A stretch of DNA of 64,000 nt from JBGQOJ01 sp052119585 (GCF_052119585.1 NZ_JBGQOJ010000014.1:1-64000); one strand, 5' to 3'. Numbered from the stretch's first letter, positions 8,015 to 17,297 are shown. The notes: generated by a model not told the origin, from the sequence alone. Translations and numbers: made by a program.

Positions 8015-8275
8015 TCGATATGCTCAGCCATGCGAATGCGGCAAGCCTGTCAATTATACCAACTGCAGCCCAGCACAACAAGCAGTTCCCACTATTTTGC
8101 CATACGTTCTTCGAGGTAGGCGCGACTGGTTTGTCAGTTATGCCTGCACCAAAAGTTGCCAATATTTGGCAGCGCAATTCCACGCGGGGAGATCACGCAG
8201 CACCCTGGAGCGGGAAGTGCAACTGTCATCCTGTAAAAGTTGGAAAGATGCTGAGTGTGGCAGGAGGAGTGGGCA

Positions 8276-8656
8276 ATGGCTAACCTTTCCCCCGAATTGG
8301 GCGCACGTCTGGGACGGCTTCTGTCGAGGCTAGAATCTGACTCCCCCGGTGAAGTGGTGGCGACCGTGGCTGCAATCCGGCGAACACTCGATCAGGCAGG
8401 GCTGGACCTTCACGACTTGGCGGCGCGCCTGACCGAACCCCCGCGCGAGGCGCATCCGAAGCCCAACACTCCCGACGACGGCGCGGACCTTCTGGCGTTG
8501 GCGCACTGGTTGCGTCTTCACGCGTTCACACGGCTGACGCTCCGTCACAGGGAATTTGTGAACAACGTATCGCACCTTCTGACAAACGGGAATCCGTTGA
8601 CCCCGAAGCAAGTGAAATGGCTGCGCGATCTGTATACCGTACAAAAGGGACATTGA
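8276..8656 (+). CDS. Hypothetical protein of the element replication module
   Basis: A 126-residue protein with no domain I can name. The ATG at 8276 is chosen because AGGAGGAG lies just upstream. The N-terminal half (ANLSPELGARLGRLLSRL, then VVATVAAIRRTL and LDLHDLAARL) is amphipathic helical. The C-terminal half is RLHAFTRLT, EFVNNVSHLL and LTPKQVKWLRDLY. It ends three bases before the Toprim gene, so it probably belongs to the same transcript and helps replication or its control. Confidence 0.75.
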   Translation: MANLSPELGARLGRLLSRLESDSPGEVVATVAAIRRTLDQAGLDLHDLAARLTEPPREAHPKPNTPDDGADLLALAHWLRLHAFTRLTLRHREFVNNVSHLLTNGNPLTPKQVKWLRDLYTVQKGH

Positions 8657-8659
8657 CCC

Positions 8660-9547
8660 ATGACTGACGCGCAGGAATTGACCCAAGACCTAGGCGGGAA
8701 GTGGTATCGAACCTATGGGGTTGCACCTTGCCCCTGCTGTCAGCCGGAAAGGGCCAAGCGGCAGAATGCCTTGACGCTATCTGATGGGCGCAGCGGGCGC
8801 CTTCTGGCGCACTGCAAGCGCTCAGAATGCGCCTTCATTGACATTCTAGCGGCGGCGGGCCTGCGCGCCGGTGACTATCGTGTCCCGGACTCGGCAGAAC
8901 TTGCGCAACACGATGCTGATCAACAGATGCAAACCCAGCGCAAGGCGGATCAGGCAAAGCGACTTTGGCGTGAAGCCCAGCCCATCGCCGGCACGCTGGC
9001 CGAAATCTATCTGCGTGACGTTCGAGGTATCACCTGCCCCCTGCCCGCGACGCTACGTTTTCACGCCGAAGCGTGGCACGGCCCGACCGCTCGGCGCCAG
9101 CCTGCAATAGTGGCGGCAGTGCAAGGTGCAAGGCTTCCTGCGGTGCACCGCACTTTTCTGCGACCCGATGGCTCGGGCAAAGCTGGGTTAGACGGTGGCG
9201 ACAAGCTTATGCTGGGCGGCACGCAGGGCGGCGCTGTGCGGCTGTCTGACGGACATTCGCGACTGGTGGTGGCGGAGGGCATAGAAACCGGCTTGTCTCT
9301 GGCCTGCGGGCTTCTGGATGGGCCTGCAACGGTCTGGGCCGCACTTTCGACCTCGGGCCTTCGCGGGCTGCGCCTTCCTCATCGACCGGAGCGGCTGACC
9401 ATTGCCCCCGATGGCGATGAACCGGGCCGCGCGGCTGCGAACGCTCTGGCCGAACGAGCGCACGGCTTGGGCTGGCAAGTTGGCATACTCGACCCCGGAA
9501 CCGGGCGCGACTTCAACGACATTTTGACGGAAAGGGCAGCGGCATGA
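8660..9547 (+). CDS. Toprim-domain primase-like protein
   Basis: A 295-residue protein with an N-terminal zinc-finger-like region (Cys24, Cys26, Cys27, Cys52, Cys57) and a C-terminal Toprim domain. The Toprim catalytic residues are visible as Glu206 in VAEGIETGLSL and Asp251-Gly-Asp253 in APDGDEPGRAAA. Proteins of this build (DUF7146 or VapE-associated primases) occur in phages and satellite islands and are thought to prime replication of the excised element. The stop overlaps the start of the DUF3987 gene (ATGA). Confidence 0.85.
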   Translation: MTDAQELTQDLGGKWYRTYGVAPCPCCQPERAKRQNALTLSDGRSGRLLAHCKRSECAFIDILAAAGLRAGDYRVPDSAELAQHDADQQMQTQRKADQAKRLWREAQPIAGTLAEIYLRDVRGITCPLPATLRFHAEAWHGPTARRQPAIVAAVQGARLPAVHRTFLRPDGSGKAGLDGGDKLMLGGTQGGAVRLSDGHSRLVVAEGIETGLSLACGLLDGPATVWAALSTSGLRGLRLPHRPERLTIAPDGDEPGRAAANALAERAHGLGWQVGILDPGTGRDFNDILTERAAA

Positions 9548-11046
9548 ACGCGCAATCCATGAAAGAAATACCATTCGCACCATCATGGCCGGAACCTGAC
9601 CTGCGCCTATTGCGCACCGAACTGCCCCCAGCGCCGACACTGCCGCTGCGAGATGTGCTGGGGCCGCGCTTGGCGCAATGGGTGGAACAGGCGGCGGAAT
9701 CCAAGGGCGCGCCCCCTGATTATGTTTTTGCGGCAATGCTGGCGGCGGCCGGCGCGACCATTGGGAACACGCGCTGGGCGCTTGTTTGGCAAGGATGGAC
9801 TGAACCGCCCGTCATTTGGACTATGTGCATCGGCCTGCCCAGTGCGGGAAAAAGCCCAGCGATTGACGCGGCAATTCAACCGCTACGCAAGGCCGAACGC
9901 CCCCTGCGTGAAGCCGCAAAAAAGGAGCTGGCCGAATGGTCAGAAAAGGCGGAGGTTGCTCGGCTAATGGAGCAAATCTGGAAAGAAGCCACGAGGGTGG
10001 CAATTAAGGCGGACCAGACACCCCCCGCCAAGCCCAAGGGCTGTGATATTGGACCTGCTCCACATGTCCCCCGACTGGTGGTCAATGATGGTACAATCGA
10101 GCGGCTAGGCGCTATTCTGGCGCAGCAACCCCGCGGCACGCTGCAAATGCGCGATGAATTGGCAGGATGGCTTGAAGGGATGCAACGCTATGCGGGCGGT
10201 GGAACCGACCGCCCGTTCTGGCTCGAAGCTTTCGGGGGGCGGAGCTTCACAGTGGAGCGGATGGGCCGCGAACCGCTAACGATCGACCGACTTTCAATCG
10301 GAGTGCTGGGCGGCATTCAACCTGAGCGGCTTAAAACGCTTCTATTCAAAAGCGATGATGACGGGCTTCTTGCACGCTTCCTGCCAATCTGGCCGAACCC
10401 ATCGCCCCTTCGCCGTCCGCAGGTGTGGGCAGATGAAGCGATGATGGAAGGGGTTTTGGCAAAGCTACTGACGCTTGACCTTGTGACCGATGAACACGAT
10501 GTAATTCGCCCGTTCTTTATTCACTTCAGCGAAGACGCGCGCGACCTGATGGATGACTTTCGGCAGAAGGTGAGGGGCTGGGAGGGTGAGGCCGATGGGC
10601 TAATGTTATCCTTCCTTGGAAAGCTGCCCGGACTAACGGCACGGCTGGCGCTGGTGCTTGCCTTGCTAGACTGGGCGGCGGAAGGAGATGAACAACCGCA
10701 ATTGATCTCTGTCCAGCACTTTGGGCGCGCTGCGCGTTTGGTGGAAGTCTATTTTTTACCGATGGCGCGGCGGGCATATAATGATGCCGGAACAACCAAG
10801 GTCGAACGCGCGGCGCGACGACTGACGGAAATCATTCGCAAACAGGGATGGCACCGCTTCAGTTCACGGGAAGTCATGAAACTTGACCGCTCGGGGCTGG
10901 GTACCAAGGCCGAACTCGACCCGGTGTTGGTACTGCTGGAAGATGGTGATTGCATTCGCTCGGTTGAGCCGACTGTGAAGCCGCAAGGCGGAAGGCCAAA
11001 ACGGCTTTTCATTGTAAACCCAGCCCTCCACGGGCAACGGATATGA
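9544..11046 (+). CDS. DUF3987-family P-loop protein
   Basis: A 500-residue protein of the DUF3987 family, found next to Toprim primases in mobile elements and thought to act as a replicative ATPase or helicase. A P-loop GLPSAGKS lies at residues 97-104. Further family landmarks are LVVNDGTIERLGAIL, RDELAGWLEGM, GGRSFTVER and IGVLGGIQPERL. The C-terminus (about 400-500) resembles a winged-helix domain. Translation is coupled to the primase by a four-base overlap. Together with that gene it suggests the excised circle can replicate. Confidence 0.88.
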   Translation: MNAQSMKEIPFAPSWPEPDLRLLRTELPPAPTLPLRDVLGPRLAQWVEQAAESKGAPPDYVFAAMLAAAGATIGNTRWALVWQGWTEPPVIWTMCIGLPSAGKSPAIDAAIQPLRKAERPLREAAKKELAEWSEKAEVARLMEQIWKEATRVAIKADQTPPAKPKGCDIGPAPHVPRLVVNDGTIERLGAILAQQPRGTLQMRDELAGWLEGMQRYAGGGTDRPFWLEAFGGRSFTVERMGREPLTIDRLSIGVLGGIQPERLKTLLFKSDDDGLLARFLPIWPNPSPLRRPQVWADEAMMEGVLAKLLTLDLVTDEHDVIRPFFIHFSEDARDLMDDFRQKVRGWEGEADGLMLSFLGKLPGLTARLALVLALLDWAAEGDEQPQLISVQHFGRAARLVEVYFLPMARRAYNDAGTTKVERAARRLTEIIRKQGWHRFSSREVMKLDRSGLGTKAELDPVLVLLEDGDCIRSVEPTVKPQGGRPKRLFIVNPALHGQRI

Positions 11047-11067
11047 ATTTCAGAAGGTCGGGCTGTC

Positions 11068-11076
11068 AGTTTTGTC
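11068..11076 (-). repeat. Single reverse copy of the 9-bp element repeat
   Basis: AGTTTTGTC here is the reverse complement of the GACAAAACT unit repeated at 6849-6875. It lies just after the DUF3987 stop, in the non-coding stretch 11047-11322, where I see no gene. The position next to the replication genes makes an origin possible but unproven. Confidence 0.35.
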
Positions 11077-11352
11077 AGAAGAGGGCACGATAGAAGCTTC
11101 AGAAATTTGAAGCGACTGTAGCAAATGTTGCACCGCGTAACGGAAGAAATCGCAAAGGCGCGTGACCTACAGCATTTGACAATTACCACTGCCGCCAAGG
11201 GTCCTTTGCATCTTCTGAAGGCACATTTTCCTGAATGAAACTGAATACAGCTTTTTGAATTACCCTCGAATCTTCATGGAGTCTTATCTTGAGTTAACAA
11301 TTGTTCACATTGAAAATCGTCGATGACACAAACAGAAACACGAGGCACCAGC

Positions 11353-11706
11353 ATGCAGGACAAAGAAATTTTCAACCCATATCGCCGCGAATGCCCCTAT
11401 TTCAAGCGCCCCCACCAATCATGCGGGCATGCTTGTTTCGAGTGCGACGTCGGCGAATGTCGTCGTTTTTTTGAACGCGGCCTCTCGATCGAAGGCCATC
11501 CTCTCCCACCAAAAGAACGACCTCGATGCGATGCCGCTACAAAACAGCTATTCTCTTGCCGCAATCCTGTCGTTCCAGGCAAGCGACGGTGCAAGTTCCA
11601 TGGGGGAGCGAGTACCGGGCCAAAAACGCCGGAAGGACGGCAAAGGATCTCTGAAGCGCAGAAGTTGCGTTGGGCAAAGGTGCACTATCAGCAGGCTGCG
11701 AATTGA
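11353..11706 (+). CDS. Cysteine-rich HGG-motif protein
   Basis: A 117-residue protein with two probable metal-binding clusters: an N-terminal CPYF...CGHACFECDVGEC segment and a C-terminal C-x(8)-C-x(8)-C motif, CDAATKQ ... CRNPVVPGKRRCKFHGGAS, followed by TGPKTPEGR. The HGG-STG-KT-EGR motif is common in phage and element proteins of unknown function and looks nucleic-acid binding. An in-frame ATG at 11323 would add ten residues; neither start has a strong ribosome-binding site. Confidence 0.65.
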   Translation: MQDKEIFNPYRRECPYFKRPHQSCGHACFECDVGECRRFFERGLSIEGHPLPPKERPRCDAATKQLFSCRNPVVPGKRRCKFHGGASTGPKTPEGRQRISEAQKLRWAKVHYQQAAN

Positions 11707-11787
11707 TGAAAAATTATAGTAAAAAGGCCGCAATCGCCCGAATATACTTTCCGCAAGCCCCATGGAGAGGGCCAGCGCACTGCCCTA

Positions 11788-12651
11788 TCAAACTGCCTCT
11801 CCGGCCAAATTGCGCGGGTCCTGTTCATTTATTCCGCGCAATAGATCTGTTTTTATCTCAAAGATCATCCTGACCGTAGCACAGACCTTGCATGCAGCTT
11901 TCGGCGTTTCTGCATAGTAATTTGCGTGAGCGATGTCGTCGCGCAAGCCTTCGATGCGCTTGAACTTCGCCTCCAGCTGTCGGCGGCTTCCCGTCAACAA
12001 CTTGCCCTTCAAGATGATTGTCGCCTTATCGCAAAGTTGGGTGAACACGATGTCGTTCACATATCCGTCGCCTTCTTTCGCCCGTGCGATCGCTTTACGG
12101 AGCGGCCGCTGTCGATCCTGGCTGATCAATCCCATCCACTGCTCTGATTCACCGTCCCATTCAATCTCGATGCGCCGCGCCATCACGATTTCCAAGCTGG
12201 TCATCAACGTGAACAGCGCGGCCCGGACCGGCAGTTGCTGCAAGTCTGACAGGCTGATCAGACCGGCGACCTGATGGCCTGAAACAACCAGTCGGGTTGG
12301 GCGACCATCGGCCGTTTTGACAAAGTCGAAGATGCTGGCGTCTGCGCCGATCACCATGTCCTCCGAGAATGGCTCAAAGTCTTCTTTAATCAGCGCATCC
12401 GGTGCAGTGCGCCCAAACCACTGCTCAGCGTTGTGAAGCCCAAGGTATCGGCCCCTGTCATCCACCACTGGGATAAAGCTGAAGCTGTCCACATTCCGGG
12501 CCATCACGGTCGCTGCACTTTCCTCGCGCCGACAGGTCATCAGAATATCGCGCGGGGTCATGATCATCCCGACGGTCAGGCTTCCTTGCACCCGATCCAG
12601 AACTTCAAATCCGATATCGCCCCTTGCCGCCCAGCGCTCACGTATTTGCAA
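11788..12651 (-). CDS. CBS-domain pair fused to a HEPN-like domain
   Basis: A 287-residue protein ending the six-gene restriction operon. Two CBS domains occupy about residues 26-75 and 95-140. CBS pairs usually bind adenine nucleotides or AdoMet. The C-terminal half is helical and carries RDDIAH (Arg237-x4-His242), the R-x4-6-H signature of HEPN ribonucleases. The frame opens with a TTG 14 bases inside the preceding gene with GGGGG nearby; no early ATG exists, so the start is uncertain. I infer an RNase or RNA-binding effector gated by a small molecule, perhaps triggered when the restriction complex is blocked. The HEPN call rests on the motif and helical context only. Confidence 0.72.
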   Translation of the reverse strand: MQIRERWAARGDIGFEVLDRVQGSLTVGMIMTPRDILMTCRREESAATVMARNVDSFSFIPVVDDRGRYLGLHNAEQWFGRTAPDALIKEDFEPFSEDMVIGADASIFDFVKTADGRPTRLVVSGHQVAGLISLSDLQQLPVRAALFTLMTSLEIVMARRIEIEWDGESEQWMGLISQDRQRPLRKAIARAKEGDGYVNDIVFTQLCDKATIILKGKLLTGSRRQLEAKFKRIEGLRDDIAHANYYAETPKAACKVCATVRMIFEIKTDLLRGINEQDPRNLAGEAV

Positions 12652-13333
12652 CTCGCACCCCCATTCGGGTCAGCGCAGTGGCTGCAAACTCTTGGCCGTC
12701 TCGCGACCTATCAGCTATTTTCTTGAGCAGGCGCCCTTGCGCATCCCATTGCTCGACTTGCGTCTTCTGATGGCGAAAAGTGTGAAATCGATCCCAGATG
12801 AAAGCGAGCATTTCGGACCAGACAAGCTGCGTCACCTCAGGATAAGTCGCACCGAGATCATCATTTCGGCTAGATCCGACTGCGACCAGACGCACACGAA
12901 GCCCCATTTCACTAATGTGAATGCCCGATTTGTAGATATCCGATGCTGCTTTTTCAATATGGCCGGGTGGCAGGCAACCGATCGCGGCCAAGACCCGGTG
13001 CACGTTTTGGTGATCTTCGAGCGTCCAAGGGCCATTTAGCGTGCAGGGTTGGTTTGTCTTCACTTCGGCGATGACGACATCAATCTGGTCTGCAGAGAGG
13101 GACAGCCGGGCCTCATCGTCGTGCATTATGTCTTGCGGGTCATCAAACAGACGCTCGGCACGGTAAGGAAATCGTACGGCTAAGAGATCGGCATCAGTGC
13201 GTTGCGCACCGCGGCGCTCTGGATGGACGACAAAGTTTTCAATTTGAAGAAAACCATTGAGGCGAAAATACCAATAGGCGATCTTTTCAGGTTCTAGCGA
13301 CCCCGCCGGAAGCGGGCGAGGAGGACGGGTCAT
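12638..13333 (-). CDS. PD-(D/E)xK-like accessory protein of the restriction operon
   Basis: A 231-residue protein coupled to hsdS by a four-base overlap and to the CBS-HEPN gene by 14 bases. It shows a PD-(D/E)xK arrangement: RTDADLLAVRFPY with Asp49, then IDVVIAEVKTN with Glu90-Val-Lys92. The rest does not resemble HsdR or a known nuclease that I can name. It has no helicase motif, so it may be a stand-alone nuclease, a nicking accessory or an adaptor. The nuclease fold is inferred from motif spacing. Confidence 0.7.
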   Translation of the reverse strand: MTRPPRPLPAGSLEPEKIAYWYFRLNGFLQIENFVVHPERRGAQRTDADLLAVRFPYRAERLFDDPQDIMHDDEARLSLSADQIDVVIAEVKTNQPCTLNGPWTLEDHQNVHRVLAAIGCLPPGHIEKAASDIYKSGIHISEMGLRVRLVAVGSSRNDDLGATYPEVTQLVWSEMLAFIWDRFHTFRHQKTQVEQWDAQGRLLKKIADRSRDGQEFAATALTRMGVRVANT

Positions 13334-15114
13334 TGCGCCACCTCCAATTCCTCAGCAGATGGCTCCAGCGCCTCGTACAGGAGGGCGTTGAGGAGTTTGC
13401 GGCGGGTGGTGGCGGTGGTGGTGAGGCTGGCTTCCAGCTGATCGCAGAGGGCCATCAGCGCATCGACCTTGGCCACGATGCGGTGTTGTTCGGCGAAGGG
13501 CGGGAGGGGACACGGGTAGGAAAGCAACTTGCCCTGATAAATGGCGCATACGTTCGTCGTGTTTGATTTCAGTCCTTCGATCAGATCTCTACCAATGGGG
13601 CTTCGAAACCAAATATCCACAAAATCAGGGCAGACGTCGGGATGGAATTTTGCTCGAAGTATATTGTTGTTAAAGAGGAAAATTTCGGAGTCTGTCAGTC
13701 TAAAGATGCAGGTCTTCCCTACAAGTTCCCGGCTGTTTCGCGTATTGAACAGAAAATCGCCATTCTCCAGGCGGAAGCACTTGGCCTCATCTTCACTCGC
13801 GTCAATGCGGGCAAGACTCGACAGATCCATGCCACCATCGTTGGCAATGTTATTCATCTTAAAGTAGGCGAACGCGAGCTCAGGTCCTTGCTGCGCTTTT
13901 CCTCGATCAAGGCCGACGCGAGCCTCAACGGGCAATTCTCCGAACGTAGTCCACACCCACTGTTCCGGCAGATCGTGCGGCGATTTGACTGCTGCTTCGC
14001 CGGAAGAACTCTCCTTCCCGCGCATCGCTTTCTTTGGGCTCTCCTCAATCCGCCTCATCAACTCCGCCGCCGGTTCGTCGGTCGGGTCCTGCGCCACAAG
14101 CTTCCCGCGAACAGCGAGGTCCAAGATGGTTTGGCGGAGGGTTTTGATTTGGTCGGGGCGGGTGGTGAGGGTGGTGAGGGATTGCAGGGCAAAGCGGGCA
14201 TTTGTTTGGAAGGAGGGAGCGGGGATGGTTTCCGCGTCCGCCTCGGGGGCGGTCAGCCGGGCAAGGCTGGCGGCGGTCAGCCGATCCCGCACCGCCTCTC
14301 TCCCCGCCCGCGCCGCCTGCAACCTGTCACACAACGCCATGAGTTCATCGACCTTGGCCACGATCCGCTGCTGCTCGGCGAGGGGTGGGAGGGGGATCAG
14401 AACTGTTTTTAGATGGCCAGTTGATACGCGAAATCGCGTCGCTCCTTTCCCGTAAGCCTCAATTTGGGCGCGAGTAGTTGGGGCGTTCATCGCCAGCACA
14501 ATGAAATCAGCAGAAGCGTTCCTGTCTGGACGCAGAATAGCAACGTCAACAACGGTTATTGCTGGTTGACCGATGCCCAGAAAAACGCAGGCCCTTCCAA
14601 TGGGGTTTGGCAGTCGCGCAATCAAAACATCGCCGACTTCTAGTCGTGTGCAATTCAGCCTGACTTCGGTTTCCTCGGTCAAGAACCTATTTGATTTGTC
14701 TAAGAACGCGCCAACCCCAACGTCAGCAAGCTGGATTAGTCGAACGCCACCGTTTTCAGCCTGATCCTTAGTCTCAATCCAATCTCCATCAACTAAAGAG
14801 CGTGGTGATAGCGTATCCAGTGCCGCTAAATGCCATCCTTCCGGCATCGAGAAAGGAAATTCCGATTCTGAAATATCAAGCGGCTTAGCTTTTGGCTTTC
14901 TGATCTCACCCGACTTCACCAGCCGCGCCTTTTCCTGCACAATCCGCTTCAGCAACTCCGCCGCCGGTTCATCGCCCGCATCTTGCTCCACCAGCTTACC
15001 CCGCACGGCGAGGTCCAGTACGAAGCGGCGCAGGCGGGGGATGGCGTCTTCGGCGTCAGAGATGCGGTCGTAAAGCGCCAGCAGGCGGGCAGAGGAAAAC
15101 GTGGCGTCCTTCAT
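13330..15114 (-). CDS. hsdS: Type I restriction specificity subunit (second locus)
   Basis: A 594-residue HsdS, longer than the usual 400-450. After an N-terminal helical region (about 1-60), two half-subunits each contain a target-recognition domain and a long conserved coiled region ending with PPLAEQQRIVAKVDELMALCD (about 250) and PPFAEQHRIVAKVDALMALCD (about 545). The phrase LDLAVRGKLV occurs twice, marking the repeated architecture. It starts with ATG overlapping the hsdM stop (ATGA) and ends overlapping the PD-(D/E)xK gene. It should set target specificity for the complete second system. Confidence 0.92.
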   Translation of the reverse strand: MKDATFSSARLLALYDRISDAEDAIPRLRRFVLDLAVRGKLVEQDAGDEPAAELLKRIVQEKARLVKSGEIRKPKAKPLDISESEFPFSMPEGWHLAALDTLSPRSLVDGDWIETKDQAENGGVRLIQLADVGVGAFLDKSNRFLTEETEVRLNCTRLEVGDVLIARLPNPIGRACVFLGIGQPAITVVDVAILRPDRNASADFIVLAMNAPTTRAQIEAYGKGATRFRVSTGHLKTVLIPLPPLAEQQRIVAKVDELMALCDRLQAARAGREAVRDRLTAASLARLTAPEADAETIPAPSFQTNARFALQSLTTLTTRPDQIKTLRQTILDLAVRGKLVAQDPTDEPAAELMRRIEESPKKAMRGKESSSGEAAVKSPHDLPEQWVWTTFGELPVEARVGLDRGKAQQGPELAFAYFKMNNIANDGGMDLSSLARIDASEDEAKCFRLENGDFLFNTRNSRELVGKTCIFRLTDSEIFLFNNNILRAKFHPDVCPDFVDIWFRSPIGRDLIEGLKSNTTNVCAIYQGKLLSYPCPLPPFAEQHRIVAKVDALMALCDQLEASLTTTATTRRKLLNALLYEALEPSAEELEVAQ

Positions 15115-16559
15115 CGGGCCAGCGCCTCGGTCAGGATAGCCTTCAACTGATCGCGCAGGGCGGCAGTCTCGGCCTCCGCCGTTGTCAGATCGGCCAGCAG
15201 GGTTTCGGGGTCGCCGTGATCCTCGGCCACCGTATGGGGGTTCTTGACGTCAAGGTTATAGCCGCGCGCCTTGATCTCTTCCGCCGAGACCTTCCACGCC
15301 TGCGGGCCTTCGACCCGCCCCTCGCGCGCGGCACCGCCCCACCATGCGGCGCAATCGTCCAGATGATCCAGCCGGATCGGCCGCGTCATTGAATAGGCCT
15401 TTTGCGTTTCGGGCACCTTGTGTTCCCAATACCAGATGTCCTGCGTGGGCTGGCCCTTTTCAAAGAACAGCAGGTTGGTGCCGATGGAGGCATAGGGTTT
15501 GAAGACCGAGTTCGGCAGCCGCACGATGGTGTGCAGGTTGCATTCCTCCATCAGGTGTTCCTTGAGACGGGTCTTGACCCCCTCGCCGAACAGCGAGCCG
15601 TCGGGCAGCACCACGGCGGCGCGGCCACCGGGTTTCAGCAGGCGGATAATCAGGGCAAGGAACAGATCGGCGGTTTCACGGGTGCGGAATGTGGGGAAGT
15701 TGGATTCGATCCCGTCCTCTTCCTTGCCGCCGAAGGGCGGGTTGGTCAGGACGATGTCGACACGCTCATCGCGGGTCCAGCTGACCAGCGGCCGGGCCAG
15801 CGTGTTGTCGTGGCGCACGAAGTCGGGTTCTTCAACGCCGTTCAGCAGCATGTTGGTGACGCAGAGCATGTGGGGCAGCGGTTTCTTTTCCACGGCACGC
15901 AGGGCGCCCTGCATCTGGGCCTCCTGTTCAGGACGCTTAACGTAGTTGTCGCGCATGTGGCGCATGGCGCAGGTCAGGAAACCGCCGGTGCCGCAGGCCG
16001 GGTCGAACAGGATCTCACCCGGCTTGGGGTCGATCTGCTGGACCATGAAGGCGGTGACGGCGCGCGGTGTGTAATATTCGCCCGCATTGCCCGCGTTTTG
16101 CAGGTCGTTCAGGATTTGCTCGTAAATGTCGCCGAAGTGCTGGCGTTCGGTCAGGTTGTTGAAATCGACCTCGTTGATCTTGTTGATCATCTGCCGCATC
16201 AGCTGGCCGGATTTCATGTAGTTATAGGCATCCTCGAACACATCGCGGACGACCTTGGCGCGGGGGCCTGCATTGGTCGGCAGGGTCTTGAGTTCGGTGA
16301 ACAGGGTATTGTTGACGAAATCCAGCAGCGTGTCGCCCGTGATCCCTTCGGGGTCCGCCGCCCAGGCGCGCCATTGAAGGTTGGCTGGGATCGGGGAGGT
16401 GTAATTATCCTTGGTAAGTTCAAGTTCCTGATCCTGATCGTCGATGATCTTCAGGAAGAACATCCAGCACAACTGGCTGATGCGCTGGGCATCGCCATCA
16501 ACGCCGGTGTCTTTGCGCATGATGTCTTGGATGGATTTGACGAGGGTGCGGACGGACAT
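15111..16559 (-). CDS. hsdM: Type I DNA methyltransferase subunit (second locus)
   Basis: A 482-residue HsdM of normal length: an N6-adenine methylase using AdoMet. The N-terminal helical domain covers about residues 1-130. AdoMet motif I, FDPACGTGGFL, is at 185-195 and catalytic motif IV, NPPF, at 273-276. It follows the unknown gene by three bases and overlaps hsdS by four. Unlike the first locus, this methylase is complete, so host protection is expected. Confidence 0.95.
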   Translation of the reverse strand: MSVRTLVKSIQDIMRKDTGVDGDAQRISQLCWMFFLKIIDDQDQELELTKDNYTSPIPANLQWRAWAADPEGITGDTLLDFVNNTLFTELKTLPTNAGPRAKVVRDVFEDAYNYMKSGQLMRQMINKINEVDFNNLTERQHFGDIYEQILNDLQNAGNAGEYYTPRAVTAFMVQQIDPKPGEILFDPACGTGGFLTCAMRHMRDNYVKRPEQEAQMQGALRAVEKKPLPHMLCVTNMLLNGVEEPDFVRHDNTLARPLVSWTRDERVDIVLTNPPFGGKEEDGIESNFPTFRTRETADLFLALIIRLLKPGGRAAVVLPDGSLFGEGVKTRLKEHLMEECNLHTIVRLPNSVFKPYASIGTNLLFFEKGQPTQDIWYWEHKVPETQKAYSMTRPIRLDHLDDCAAWWGGAAREGRVEGPQAWKVSAEEIKARGYNLDVKNPHTVAEDHGDPETLLADLTTAEAETAALRDQLKAILTEALAR

Positions 16560-16562
16560 AGG

Positions 16563-17297
16563 TTATGACTTCTTCTTTTCTTGGGGTGCAGGTGACGATT
16601 TCTTCATGAAATCATCCCAAAGGGTGTGTGCGATTTCCTCATCAACCTTGTCCAACGCTTCGTTGCGCAGAAGATCGAGCGGATACCAACGCTCATTCTT
16701 CTCTTGATATAGGACGCGGGTGTAAATGTTACCTGTATGGGAGAGACGCCAAGGTTCGTACGTTTCGGACAGTTTTGTATAGGCATGATTGAGGCTTTGA
16801 ACTGGAGAGTCCGAGAACGGTTCGGGCAGACAAATCGAGGTCGACTGCAAACCTATTGCTTGGGGGCCGTGCGTCATCAGCCAAAGTCCACCATATTCTT
16901 CATCATATGTGCGCATTTGCGCGTAATGGGGCTTGCCAAGCGTTACCCTGACTAAATGCAGAAACACAGGGCTCCAACCATCGAAACACAGCGGCGAAAG
17001 TTTGCTACGCATGTCATTGCCATTGATCAAATGATCGGCAAACGGCTTTTCAATTTTTGACTTCTCTTTGATCGAGAGCATCACGCGAAGTTCCGTTCCC
17101 TGCTCAAGAACTTTGTACCGATTTTTCGTTTCCATCCGCTCAAGAAACAGCGGGTCGGAAATTGAGCTCCTGTCTAAAATCAACGCGGCCTTCGCGTCAG
17201 GACTGACCGGAATGACTCCGCCGTATGCGGATTCCCATACACCGTCCACATATTTGACTGGAAGCCGAAGTTGCCGTGACGATGGGGGTTTGGTCAT
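16563..17297 (-). CDS. Unknown protein encoded between hsdR and hsdM
   Basis: A 244-residue protein I do not recognise. It overlaps the hsdR stop by four bases and ends three bases before hsdM, so it must be co-translated with the restriction genes. It has no signal peptide, membrane segment or catalytic motif I can name. Notable segments are LRLPVKYVDGVWESAYGG near the start, YDEEYGGLWLMTHGP in the middle and a Lys-rich tail ending EKKKS. Its fixed place inside the operon suggests it modulates the complex or acts as a separate effector or immunity factor. Confidence 0.75.
   Translation of the reverse strand: MTKPPSSRQLRLPVKYVDGVWESAYGGVIPVSPDAKAALILDRSSISDPLFLERMETKNRYKVLEQGTELRVMLSIKEKSKIEKPFADHLINGNDMRSKLSPLCFDGWSPVFLHLVRVTLGKPHYAQMRTYDEEYGGLWLMTHGPQAIGLQSTSICLPEPFSDSPVQSLNHAYTKLSETYEPWRLSHTGNIYTRVLYQEKNERWYPLDLLRNEALDKVDEEIAHTLWDDFMKKSSPAPQEKKKS

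Noticed and set aside
7969..8283. 104-codon frame after the alpA-like gene
   Set aside because: It runs through a strong hairpin, has no recognised domain and overlaps the next gene's ribosome-binding site.
15402..16568. 388-codon plus-strand frame opposite hsdM
   Set aside because: It is a mirror of a clear methylase gene with all motifs intact; the frame is an effect of high GC.
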